The notes: generated from the letters alone by a model not told the origin. Numbered from the stretch's first letter, positions 1 through 6,981 are shown. The stretch: DNA of 15,270 bases from GCA-016699975 sp964420045 (GCA_964420045.1 CAYQPQ010000024.1:1-15270), one strand, 5' to 3'. Translations and numbers: made by a program.

Positions 1-1103
1 TGAATGAGTTTTTTGCGAACGGTTTTTTTGTAGATCGTATCGATCATGCGACCTTTTCCGTAGGACGCTTCGTAGGTGATGCCAAGCTCGTCGGCTTTTT
101 GTTTCAACGTTTCAACGGAAACATGTTCCGAAAGATCAATACCGGTCTCTTTTTTGAAGGCATCAAAATAATCCACTCTTTCGAAAGGCTTTTGCCAATC
201 AATCGCTTCATTATTCCATGTTGTTTCCAATTTTCCTGTCACTCGTTCGACAAGAAGTCGATAGAGTCGCTCCACCATATCCATACCTGTCTCCATGTCC
301 GCATAGGCGGCGTAGAATTCCATGTGATCAAACTCTTGCAGGTGCTCGCGATCGATGCCTTCATTACGGAAGACGCGCCCGATTTCAAACACGCGCTCAT
401 ATCCACCAACCAAGAGGCGTTTCAGCGGAAGTTCGAGCGAAATACGCAGATAGAAATCTTGGTCAAGCGCGTTGTGATGTGTGACAAATGGCTCCGCCTC
501 GGCACCGCCCGGCACGTGCTCCAATACCGGCGTCTGCACTTCGAGAAAGTTTTCTTCGGTAAGAAAATTTCGTATGGTTTGCCAAAAGATATTTTTCTTG
601 CGGAAAAGCTCGCGCGTTTCCGGATTCATCGCGAGGTCGAGATAACGCCGCCGCAAAAGCTCTTCCTCATCTTTGAGTCCGTAGAATTCAGACGGCATGG
701 GACGCAACGATTTCGAGAGCATTCGCCATGCCGAAACCGCGAGCGTCTTTTCGTCTTGCTTGGTCCTAAAGAGTGTCCCGGTTACTTCGACGAAGTCTCC
801 CACATCAACACCATCGATAAACGCCGAAAACAATTCGTCCGAGAGCGCGCCCTTTCGGACGAAAACTTGTATCTTACCACTTTCGTCTTCGATATGCGCG
901 AAGGCAATCTTCCCCATATTCCGAAACGACCGCACGCGCCCAACAAGCGATACGGGAATTTCCTGCTCCGCAAGCGACTCGAAATTAGAGAGTGCCTCAG
1001 CATTCGTCTGTGTCCGATGCGCTTTCTCCGGGTACGCTTCACCGAATTCCGCCGTTACCCGATCGAGTTTTTCCCTCCGTGCCGACACAATATCTTCACG
1101 CAT
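1..1103 (-). CDS. lysS: Lysyl-tRNA synthetase, class II (3'-partial, runs off the left edge)
   Basis: Cytoplasmic enzyme that charges tRNA-Lys with lysine using ATP. The visible part is 367 residues from an ATG at 1103; the family is about 490, so the C-terminal catalytic part with motif 3 lies outside the window. An OB-fold anticodon-binding domain occupies about residues 50-125, with the typical segment VSLVGRVRSFRNMGK. The class II core starts near residue 145. It shows motif 1 (FLEVQTPVLE, 186-195), the LysRS stretch GGAEAEPFVTHHNALD (199-214) and motif 2 starting FRNEGIDREH (245-254). The THHNALD block separates it from AspRS and AsnRS. Motif 2 is unusual: the common RHNPEF segment reads EHLQEF. 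The ATG has no convincing Shine-Dalgarno. smc ends 75 bases upstream on the same strand, so co-transcription is possible. The family call is firm. Confidence 0.95.
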   Translation of the reverse strand, partial: MREDIVSARREKLDRVTAEFGEAYPEKAHRTQTNAEALSNFESLAEQEIPVSLVGRVRSFRNMGKIAFAHIEDESGKIQVFVRKGALSDELFSAFIDGVDVGDFVEVTGTLFRTKQDEKTLAVSAWRMLSKSLRPMPSEFYGLKDEEELLRRRYLDLAMNPETRELFRKKNIFWQTIRNFLTEENFLEVQTPVLEHVPGGAEAEPFVTHHNALDQDFYLRISLELPLKRLLVGGYERVFEIGRVFRNEGIDREHLQEFDHMEFYAAYADMETGMDMVERLYRLLVERVTGKLETTWNNEAIDWQKPFERVDYFDAFKKETGIDLSEHVSVETLKQKADELGITYEASYGKGRMIDTIYKKTVRKKLI

Positions 1104-1178
1104 AGTGTCAAAAACAATCACACTCAATATAGTACCCTCACTCTACCGAATTCCACTCTCTCTGGCAAGAAAAAGCCA

Positions 1179-3652
1179 TTATTCCCGAATATTTCCGCCG
1201 GTGCCGATTTGGTCGAGGCGGACGGAGAGAATTTTGGAGATGCCATCGTCTCCCATGGTGACACCGTAGAGAATTGAGGCGCGGCGCATAGTTTCCCGAT
1301 TGTGCGTAATGGCGACAAACTGCGTCCGCTCCGAGAGCTCAGACAAAAGATCACTGAAGCGCTTTGAATTCGCTTCGTCGAGCGCCGCTTCCACTTCGTC
1401 GAGCACGGCGAAGGGCGGCGGATTGTGCGAAATAATCGCAAAGAGAAGCGCGAGCGCCGTCAGCGACCGCTCTCCCCCCGAGAGCATTGCGAGGTTGGCT
1501 ATTTTCTTGCCCGGCGGCGAGGCGACGATATCGATGCCGATATCAGTTTCTCGTTTCTCACTGTCTTCAGATACAGCTTCTCCGGAATCAACCGAATCGG
1601 AAATGTCCTCTTCGAGCGGTTCATCAAACATGTTTAATCCGCTTCGCCGCTCAACAGGAATTTTCAAAAGCTTCGCCTCGCCGCCGCCAAAAATAATTTT
1701 GAAATATCGATCGAATTCGCGATGCACTTCTTTCCATGCTCCTTCAAATGCCGCATGAATTTTGACGTCCATCTCCCGCACCACCTGGCGGAGTGACTGC
1801 GTCGCCTTCTTGAGATCCGCCGACTCCGCGGTCAGAAACGAAAAACGCTTTTCGGTTTCCGCACACTCTTCAATTACCAAGGGGTCGATACCGCCGATAT
1901 GCTCAAGCTCCACCTTGAGCCGAATGATATCGCGCTCGAATTTCTCCGCATCGATCGTCTCGCCATTCCATACGAGATCTTCCGGTTTCATATGGAGTTC
2001 TTCGAGAATCTCCTTCGTCAAATCTTCTTCGCGAACCTCAACGCGCGCGCGGCGCACCTTGCGCTCGTTCTCCGCGTCTTTCAACCGACTCATCTCCGTC
2101 TGAATGTCGCGCGCCTTCCGTTCGAGCTCGAAGAATTTCATCCGACTTTCTTCGAGTCGCCGCGACGCTTCTTCTCTCTGCCGCTCTTCGACAGCAATAC
2201 TTTCCTGAAGAGACTGCTTCTTTTCCAAAAGACGCTTTTCTTCCTGCTGAAGCACGATCAATCTTTCATCGCTTTTCGCGCGTTCTTCCGGAGAGAGCTC
2301 GACCGTATGCTTTGTGATAACCGTCCCGGCACCGGCATGCCCGTGGAGTTCGGAGAGGCGCGTTTGAATGACACGCGCCAACTCGCGCACTTCCTGCAGC
2401 TCATCGAGCGACTCGACATGCAAGAGCCGATNNNNNNNNNNNNNNNNNNNNNNNNNNNNNNNNNNNNNNNNNNNNNNNNNNNNNNNNNNNNNNNNNNNNN
2501 NNNNNNNNNNNNNNNNNNNNNNNNNNNNNNNGCCAACTCGCGCACTTCCTGCAGCTCATCGAGCGACTCGACATGCAAGAGCCGATCGATCAACTTTTCT
2601 TGATGCGATCGAATTTCGGCAAGGTGTTGCCGTACAAACTCCCGATCAACCGCGATGCTCTCCACCACTTCTCTGGGCTTGCGACGTTCTTCCTCTATCT
2701 CCCGCTTTCCGAAGAGCACCGAAAGATCCCGTTCCACACCATAGAGAGATTCTCGAAGCGATCGGGTATTTTGGTCACGTTGAGTCGATATATCCTTATC
2801 GGGAGATTCAATTCGTTTCGATTCCTCGACAAGATCGCGATTGATGGTTTCCGATTGCTGTTCCAGCTCTCGAAGACGGGCGGAGTCCGCCTCGAATGTT
2901 CCTTCGAATTCTTTCCGCTCTCGCTCAAACGCGTGCCACAAAAATGCGAATCGCTGCAGCTGTTTCGCGCGCAACGACGCCGCCACCTCCGCACCGCGAG
3001 ACGCCTTTTCCGCTTGCCGCTTCAGATTCTTGAGGTGCGGCTCAATCTCGACAAGGAGCGCATCCACACGCACGAGGTTCTCGCGCGTTGACTCCAATTT
3101 CCGCAACGATCGCTCTTTCTCGAGGCGATATTGTTTCACGCCCGCCGCCTCCTCCAACATCATGCGCCGCTCCAAAGGCGTCGCCGACAAAACCGCATCG
3201 GACATGCCCTGCGTAATCACCGAATAGCTATCCTTCCCGATCGATGCCTGCGCAAGCAAATCCGTCACATCGAGAAGTCGCACTCGAGAGCCATTAATAA
3301 GATACTCGCTCTCGCCATCTCGAAAAAGCCGCCGCGTCACAACCACTTCCGCATATTCAATCGGGATTCTTTTATCCGTATTGTCGAAAAAAAGCGAGAC
3401 CGAAGCACTGCCAAGACGCGCCTTCGTACCCGTACCCGCAAAGATCACGTCTTCGCTTCTTTTGCCGCGCAAATGCTTCGCCGATTGCTCGCCGATCGTC
3501 CACCGTATCGCATCGGCAATATTCGATTTGCCAGAGCCGTTCGGTCCCACAATCGCCGTGAGCGGAAACCCGCCACCCTCGCCGGAAAACTCAAGCACCG
3601 TCTTCCGCGCAAACGATTTGAATCCCGAAATTTCTATACGTTTGAGAAACAT
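1179..3652 (-). CDS. smc: SMC-family chromosome segregation ATPase, interrupted by an assembly gap
   Basis: ABC-type ATPase that would organise and help segregate the chromosome. The ATG at 3652 opens an N-terminal head with Walker A GPNGSGKSN (residues 36-44), followed by a long charged coiled coil. The C-terminal half carries a second coil, the signature LSGGERS, Walker B plus D-loop (FAVLDEVEAALDEAN) and the H-loop AITHN. Together these are diagnostic for SMC. A 100-N gap (2432-2531) is flanked by the same 55 bp on both sides. Removing 155 bp (gap plus one copy) puts both halves in one frame, giving about 772 aa. In that numbering the signature is near 672 and Walker B near 700. Bacterial SMCs are usually about 1,150-1,200 aa with a globular hinge of about 150 aa; none is visible here. 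Either the protein is genuinely short or hinge sequence is missing at the gap. An acidic insert (about 617-654) interrupts the C-terminal head. RecN and Rad50 fit less well. Confidence 0.9.
2377..2431. repeat. 55-bp sequence, left copy at the gap edge
   Basis: This block begins GCCAACTCGCGCAC and ends AGAGCCGAT directly at the first N. It is identical to the block directly after the Ns. On the minus strand both copies read the same SMC coiled-coil peptide (HVESLDELQEVREL). The simplest reading is one genomic sequence present at the ends of two contigs, not a biological duplication. Confidence 0.9.
2432..2531. other. Assembly gap of 100 N inside smc
   Basis: Exactly 100 unknown bases, the conventional size for a gap of unknown length. 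It is bounded on each side by the same 55-bp sequence. The true distance between the flanks is not known; it could be negative (overlapping contigs) or include lost smc sequence. Confidence 0.97.
2532..2586. repeat. 55-bp sequence, right copy at the gap edge
   Basis: Starts at the first base after the Ns and matches 2377-2431 base for base. The spacing of 155 bases between copies equals the frame offset (2 modulo 3) between the two smc halves, so deleting one copy and the Ns restores a continuous reading frame. Confidence 0.9.
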
Positions 3653-3705
3653 ATGGGAGAGAAAACAGGAAAACAGAATGGAGTGTCATCCACATTTCAT
3701 CACGT

Positions 3706-3722
3706 AAATAGAAAATCTATTT
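3706..3722. promoter_or_regulatory. Short AT-rich inverted repeat upstream of smc
   Basis: AAATAGA, three A, then TCTATTT form a perfect 7-bp inverted repeat about 54-70 bases before the smc start codon. It lies in the 99-bp gap between the Nudix stop and smc. It could be an operator or chance in AT-rich DNA. It has no U-tract typical of a terminator, and no convincing -35/-10 pair was found around it. Confidence 0.3.
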
Positions 3723-3751
3723 GTCCACACACCGATATCGCCAATATCCTT

Positions 3752-4318
3752 TTACAAAATATTCATCTCTTTCATTTTTCGAAGCGCCTTCGCTATATTC
3801 GAATCTTCTTTCATGACAGCTTCCACACTCACCCACTTGAAATCAGAAACTTCATTTCTATCGAGAAGAATATTTTCACCTTTCACGCAAAACACAAACA
3901 TAAAATCGTGATGATAATGCTCGTTTTCGCTTTTATTTTTATTTTCGGGAATAACGTGCGTATCGATAAAAATAGGGACAAGATTTTCTTGACACCACGG
4001 ATGTGTCGCCACCTCTCGCAGTCCCGCTTCTTCCGCTACCTCTCTTTTTGCTGAATCAATCAGGCTTTCATCCTCCCTCTCAAGGTGTCCCCCTGGCTGG
4101 AGGTATTTCTGCAACTTATTGTGGAATATCGCAAGCACATTATTGTTCGAAGAAATCACCAGTCCGCTCGCCGTCACATGACCATGAAAATTCTTTCGGC
4201 TCACAATATCTTCGCCGAGCTCTATTTGCTTTGTAATAATATGAAATCGATCCTCTTCTTCTGGAAAAAATTCAAGATATTTTCTCAAAGTGAGTCGTAT
4301 GTGTTCAGGCGTGATCAT
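3752..4318 (-). CDS. Nudix hydrolase
   Basis: Predicted cytoplasmic pyrophosphohydrolase cleaving a nucleoside diphosphate linked to another group; the substrate cannot be read from sequence. It is 188 aa from an ATG. The Nudix box spans residues 76-100, beginning PGGHLE and ending REVAEEAGL, so the metal-binding REVAEE glutamates are present. The loop between the GG and the first conserved Glu is one residue longer than the strict GX5E pattern. The domain is preceded by about 45 residues with an acidic patch (FFPEEEDRFH) and a HGHVTASGLVI strand typical of Nudix proteins that begin with an HxTAS segment. The start lies 4 bases after the stop of the SAHH-like gene, so the two are almost certainly one transcription unit. 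Base composition is AT-rich like that partner and unlike the surrounding genes, suggesting joint acquisition. Confidence 0.88.
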   Translation of the reverse strand: MITPEHIRLTLRKYLEFFPEEEDRFHIITKQIELGEDIVSRKNFHGHVTASGLVISSNNNVLAIFHNKLQKYLQPGGHLEREDESLIDSAKREVAEEAGLREVATHPWCQENLVPIFIDTHVIPENKNKSENEHYHHDFMFVFCVKGENILLDRNEVSDFKWVSVEAVMKEDSNIAKALRKMKEMNIL

Positions 4319-4322
4319 AATT

Positions 4323-5465
4323 TTAGACGCTTATGGAAAGGAAATATTTTAACCACGAATCAGCAATTCTCGAGCGTATATCGACTGACCCATCCTGCAC
4401 CTTGTTTTCTAAGGGCGACGCGCTCATATAGAGTATCGTATCCATCATCTCCTTTTGGACGAGCAAGATAAAATCGTCCACTACGGCACCGTGCAAAAAA
4501 TTTATTGCATTGCCGTTATTGAGAAGGTAAACGAAATGCCCATTGTTTTCGTAAAAGGAAATATGCTCCGAAACCTCTTTCTTCGTATAGTTCTTTTCCA
4601 TCCAGGAAATGTCCATCTCATCATCAGACGAAGTAACAGAAGCTATAAAAACGCCGTTTTTGAGAAACTTAAATTCCTCTCCTTTCAAGGAAAGCTGCCC
4701 TGTGGAGCAAAAGATTATGTCGGAGTTCTCAATAATTTTCAACTTATTGGTGATCGAATTTCCTTTTGAATATGCTGAAATCAGAACAATAGGGTCTGTG
4801 TCATACACGGAAATGCTACACCCCTTGTCCCGCAAAGAAGAAAGAATGCCGTTTCCAATTTTTCCAAATCCAATAACGCCGACTTTCTTGTTATTTATCA
4901 GAATGCCCTGCTCTCTCAAGAGGGCGTCCGTCGAAAAAACAACCGCTTGTCCGACGAGATGATCCTCGTTATTTTTGAGTGGACTTCTTGCTACGGAGAT
5001 CACAGGAGCAAGAAGATTCGGTTGCGAGAGATACTTTTGGTGTCCATTTTCAGTATCCTCTATCACTCCAAGAAATCTTTCTCCAAGAAGACTCTTGATA
5101 TCATTTGCTATGGCGGAGAAATATCCGCCTATATCGAGTAAAACAAGTTTATTTTCTCGGGGAATTCTTTCCAAAACGCGCTTTATGGAATCTATACTTT
5201 TCAGTTCATCCCTTGTTACGAAGAGGATTTTTTCTTGCGGATAGAACGGGAGAAGATTTTTATTGATCGAGTTTCTTTTGGGAATAATGCACTCCAATGA
5301 GAAATACTTTTGCAAAACATTCACAAACGGAATGCCAGTGTCCAGCAAATGCATAACCGCTATGACGCTTATTCTTTTCGTATCGGAAGCCGACTTCAAA
5401 TAGGTGTCATCAAAAAATGCTTCTCGTTGAGCGATTTTTTGTTTGAGAATAAGGTGGGAATCCAT
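4323..5465 (-). CDS. S-adenosylhomocysteine hydrolase-like NAD-binding protein
   Basis: 380 aa from the ATG at 5465; an in-frame TTG at 5495 would add 10 residues, and neither start has a good ribosome site. The C-terminal half holds a Rossmann NAD-binding domain (VGVIGFGKIGNG, 195-206, then YDTDP at 221-225) arranged as in adenosylhomocysteinase. Other matching positions, aligned by eye, are H39 (VMHLLDTGIPF), E136 (VIEDTENG), and K164 and D168 in LKNNEDHLVG, which match the enzyme's catalytic Lys and Asp. The neighbouring Asn is His here, and the GHFD histidine region reads VTSSDDE (277-283), so that catalytic His is missing. At 380 aa it is shorter than the usual 430-480. I infer a family member that may bind NAD and a nucleoside-like ligand without being a standard hydrolase. 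It lies 4 bases ahead of the Nudix gene and is AT-rich relative to its neighbours. The true substrate is unknown. Confidence 0.75.
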   Translation of the reverse strand: MDSHLILKQKIAQREAFFDDTYLKSASDTKRISVIAVMHLLDTGIPFVNVLQKYFSLECIIPKRNSINKNLLPFYPQEKILFVTRDELKSIDSIKRVLERIPRENKLVLLDIGGYFSAIANDIKSLLGERFLGVIEDTENGHQKYLSQPNLLAPVISVARSPLKNNEDHLVGQAVVFSTDALLREQGILINNKKVGVIGFGKIGNGILSSLRDKGCSISVYDTDPIVLISAYSKGNSITNKLKIIENSDIIFCSTGQLSLKGEEFKFLKNGVFIASVTSSDDEMDISWMEKNYTKKEVSEHISFYENNGHFVYLLNNGNAINFLHGAVVDDFILLVQKEMMDTILYMSASPLENKVQDGSVDIRSRIADSWLKYFLSISV

Positions 5466-5539
5466 AATACTTGTTATTTCAGAAAACGAAAACAAAGTCC
5501 ATTGCCTTCAACAACAAACGTCTCTCTAAACCAAGAAAC

Positions 5540-6313
5540 TTACTGACCTCCGCGTTCCCGTTCGAGAATTTCTCGGACGACAGCTTTGTATGAGCGAGCG
5601 CCTTTTGAGAAGGCGTCGAAGTCGAGAATGGACTTGCCATACGACGGCGCCTCAGCCAGTCGAATCGAGCGCGGGATGACGCTCTTGAAGACGGGACCAG
5701 GAAAATGATCGGTCACTTCCTGCACCACTTGGCGCGCGAGCCGATTCCGGCGATCATAGAGCGTAAGGAGCGCGCCCATAATTTTGAGTTCTGGACGAAG
5801 CCGTTCGCGCACAAGGTCAACTGTCGAGAGCAACTGGCTCAATCCTTCAAGCGCATAGTATTCGGTCTGCACCGGAATAATCACCTCATCGCTTGCTGTG
5901 AGTCCGTTCACTGTGAGGAGCCCCAGAGACGGCGGGCTGTCTATCAATATATAGTCATAATACGGACGCAACCGCGCGACCAATTTCGAGAGCAGGTATT
6001 CGCGACCCTCGATATTCATCATCTCCACCTCCGCACCCGCCAAATCCTGCGACGACGGCAAGAGATGCTGATTCTCGGTCGGCGTCGCCAAGACGACATT
6101 CTCCAACCGCTCCCCGAGAAGAAGCGCGTGATAGAGTGTCTTCTCGAGCGATCGCGAGTCGACACCGATGCCGGACGAAGCATTCGCCTGCGGATCGAGG
6201 TCAATAAGAAGCACTCGCTTTCCCGAATCCGCGAGATAGCGAGCGATATTGATAGTCGAAGTCGTCTTTCCGACTCCGCCTTTCTGATTGACAAGTGTGA
6301 CTACTTTTGCCAT
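5540..6313 (-). CDS. parA: ParA/Soj-family chromosome partitioning ATPase
   Basis: A 257-aa deviant Walker ATPase that dimerises on DNA with ATP and moves partition complexes. The deviant Walker A is KGGVGKTTS (11-19), including the signature lysine K11. It is followed by VLLIDLDPQANAS and the Walker B-like LIDSPPSLGLLTVNGL, the classic Soj/ParA pattern, with no N-terminal DNA-binding extension, as in chromosomal (type Ib-like) ParA. No parB lies on either side. The gene downstream is the unrelated AT-rich SAHH-like gene. A consensus-like GGAGGT sits over the last codons (5546-5551), as if to start a following gene close by, but the next TTG after it runs straight into a stop codon. The ATG at 6313 lacks a Shine-Dalgarno. 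Divergent from tRNA-Leu. MinD and Mrp-type ATPases were considered and fit less well. Confidence 0.93.
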   Translation of the reverse strand: MAKVVTLVNQKGGVGKTTSTINIARYLADSGKRVLLIDLDPQANASSGIGVDSRSLEKTLYHALLLGERLENVVLATPTENQHLLPSSQDLAGAEVEMMNIEGREYLLSKLVARLRPYYDYILIDSPPSLGLLTVNGLTASDEVIIPVQTEYYALEGLSQLLSTVDLVRERLRPELKIMGALLTLYDRRNRLARQVVQEVTDHFPGPVFKSVIPRSIRLAEAPSYGKSILDFDAFSKGARSYKAVVREILERERGGQ

Positions 6314-6326
6314 AAGAAAGAAGCGT

Positions 6327-6332
6327 ATTGTA
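6327..6332 (-). promoter_or_regulatory. Possible -10 element for parA
   Basis: TACAAT on the minus strand, about 14 bases upstream of the parA ATG. No recognisable -35 element is found at 16-18 bases, and the leader would be very short. It overlaps the divergent control region of tRNA-Leu. Confidence 0.3.
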
Positions 6333-6342
6333 TGCTACGCAT

Positions 6343-6371
6343 TTGGAATATTGGGACTTTTTCAGTATACT
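6343..6371 (+). promoter_or_regulatory. Sigma70-type promoter for tRNA-Leu
   Basis: TTGGAA (6343-6348) and TATACT (6366-6371) are separated by exactly 17 bases and lie 37 bases before the mature tRNA 5' end. This is the best -35/-10 pair in the parA/tRNA divergent region. It probably also drives the 118-aa ORF behind the tRNA, since no terminator lies between them. Confidence 0.65.
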
Positions 6372-6408
6372 CCATTCGAGACCGGGCTTCAATGCCGGAC
6401 TTTTGAAT

Positions 6409-6492
6409 GCCGATGTGGTGGAACTGGCAGACACGCACGACTCAAAATCGTGTGGGCGCAAGCCCATGTGGGTTCAACTCCCACCATCGGCA
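6409..6492 (+). tRNA. tRNA-Leu (anticodon CAA)
   Basis: Class II tRNA. The acceptor stem is GCCGATG (6409-6415) paired with CATCGGC (6485-6491), followed by discriminator A at 6492. The anticodon stem CACGA/TCGTG encloses the 7-base loop CTCAAAA, giving anticodon CAA (6443-6445), which reads UUG. The long variable arm is TGGGC-GCAA-GCCCA. The T arm is GTGGG, loop TTCAACT, CCCAC. Discriminator A plus a long variable arm fits leucine. The 3' CCA is not encoded (the bases after the discriminator are CAC), so it must be added after transcription. Confidence 0.97.
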
Positions 6493-6552
6493 CACAGTAA
6501 AAACGTTCATTCCCAACAGAGACACTCTGCCCACACTCGGAGGCATTTACCC

Positions 6553-6909
6553 ATGAACTTTCAAGAAGCCCTCAAGCAAGCTCGGGAAACGGTATGTGTT
6601 CCCCAGCACGGAAGCACTTGTCACGCATATGGAGGCATGAGGTGCGATCCGACTTGCAAAGCATTCACAGCAGGGATTGAAAGACGACGCGATGCCCATA
6701 GACACTATTTGGAACGCATGATAGGCGAACGACACATTGCCGGGCGCGGCATCGTTCGTGTCTCTCGTTCTCCCAATAACAAAAACATGTTCATTCTTGA
6801 GGTTGGAGAATACGTGTACGATGGTCAAGATACACCCGTCTTTACTTGCTTCGAAAAGCACCTCCTTCCGGAGGGCATAGTAAGGGCGATTGTTTCCTTA
6901 TTTCCTTAA
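6553..6909 (+). CDS. Unknown 118-aa Cys/His-containing protein
   Basis: I do not recognise this family. The case for a real gene is a GGAGG Shine-Dalgarno at 6539-6543, nine bases before the ATG, placement between a tRNA promoter and a hairpin terminator, and plus-strand space that no other gene uses. The protein is soluble, with no signal peptide or membrane segment. Cysteines at 15, 23, 31, 35 and 99, with nearby histidines at 19 and 24 and the segment MRCDPTCKAF, could bind a metal. The middle is strongly basic (IERRRDAHRHY, 42-52). The second half looks like alternating strands (GIVRVSRSP, MFILEVGEYVYD, PVFTCFEKHLL). It begins 60 bases after tRNA-Leu and is probably co-transcribed with it. 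It faces folD tail to tail. A small cargo gene inserted behind a tRNA is possible, but no integrase or attachment repeat is visible. Confidence 0.72.
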   Translation: MNFQEALKQARETVCVPQHGSTCHAYGGMRCDPTCKAFTAGIERRRDAHRHYLERMIGERHIAGRGIVRVSRSPNNKNMFILEVGEYVYDGQDTPVFTCFEKHLLPEGIVRAIVSLFP

Positions 6910-6910
6910 A

Positions 6911-6936
6911 GGAATATTTTTCTTTCTGAAAATTCC
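6911..6936. terminator. Weak AT-rich hairpin between the convergent genes
   Basis: GGAATATTTT and AAAATTCC can pair around TCTTTCTG just after the small ORF. On the minus strand it is followed by TTTAA, so it may serve folD transcripts. The stem is AT-rich and weak. Confidence 0.3.
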
Positions 6937-6942
6937 TCAGAG

Positions 6943-6981
6943 AATGGCGAGCACAATACCTGCTTCGCCATTTTTACTTTT
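6943..6981 (+). terminator. Rho-independent terminator for the tRNA-Leu/small-ORF transcript
   Basis: AATGGCGA (6943-6950) pairs with TCGCCATT (6965-6972) around a 14-base loop, followed by a T-rich tail (TTTTTACTTTT overlapping the stem end). The tail covers the folD stop codon at 6974-6976. The opposite strand has no T-run after this stem, so it mainly stops plus-strand transcription. Confidence 0.6.

Noticed and set aside
99..1277. Long plus-strand open frame of 392 codons opposite lysS
   Set aside because: It is antisense to a clearly conserved LysRS. Its product is low-complexity, rich in Arg, Phe and His, with no recognisable domain; long antisense frames are expected from the codon bias here.
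2377..2586. Genuine tandem duplication in smc
   Set aside because: The identical copies lie exactly at the edges of a standard 100-N gap, which points to contig-end overlap rather than a real repeat.
1899..2844. Plus- and minus-strand open frames running through the N gap
   Set aside because: They stay open only because N codons are not read as stops. Apart from the smc halves they carry no conserved sequence.
3131..4054. Plus-strand open frame of 307 codons over the smc head and Nudix gene
   Set aside because: It crosses two unrelated conserved minus-strand genes and their intergenic gap, and the peptide has no domain features.
5466..5495. TTG start adding 10 residues to the SAHH-like protein
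   Set aside because: An ATG is available at 5465 and the extra residues show no family match. The TTG cannot be fully excluded because neither start has a clear ribosome site.
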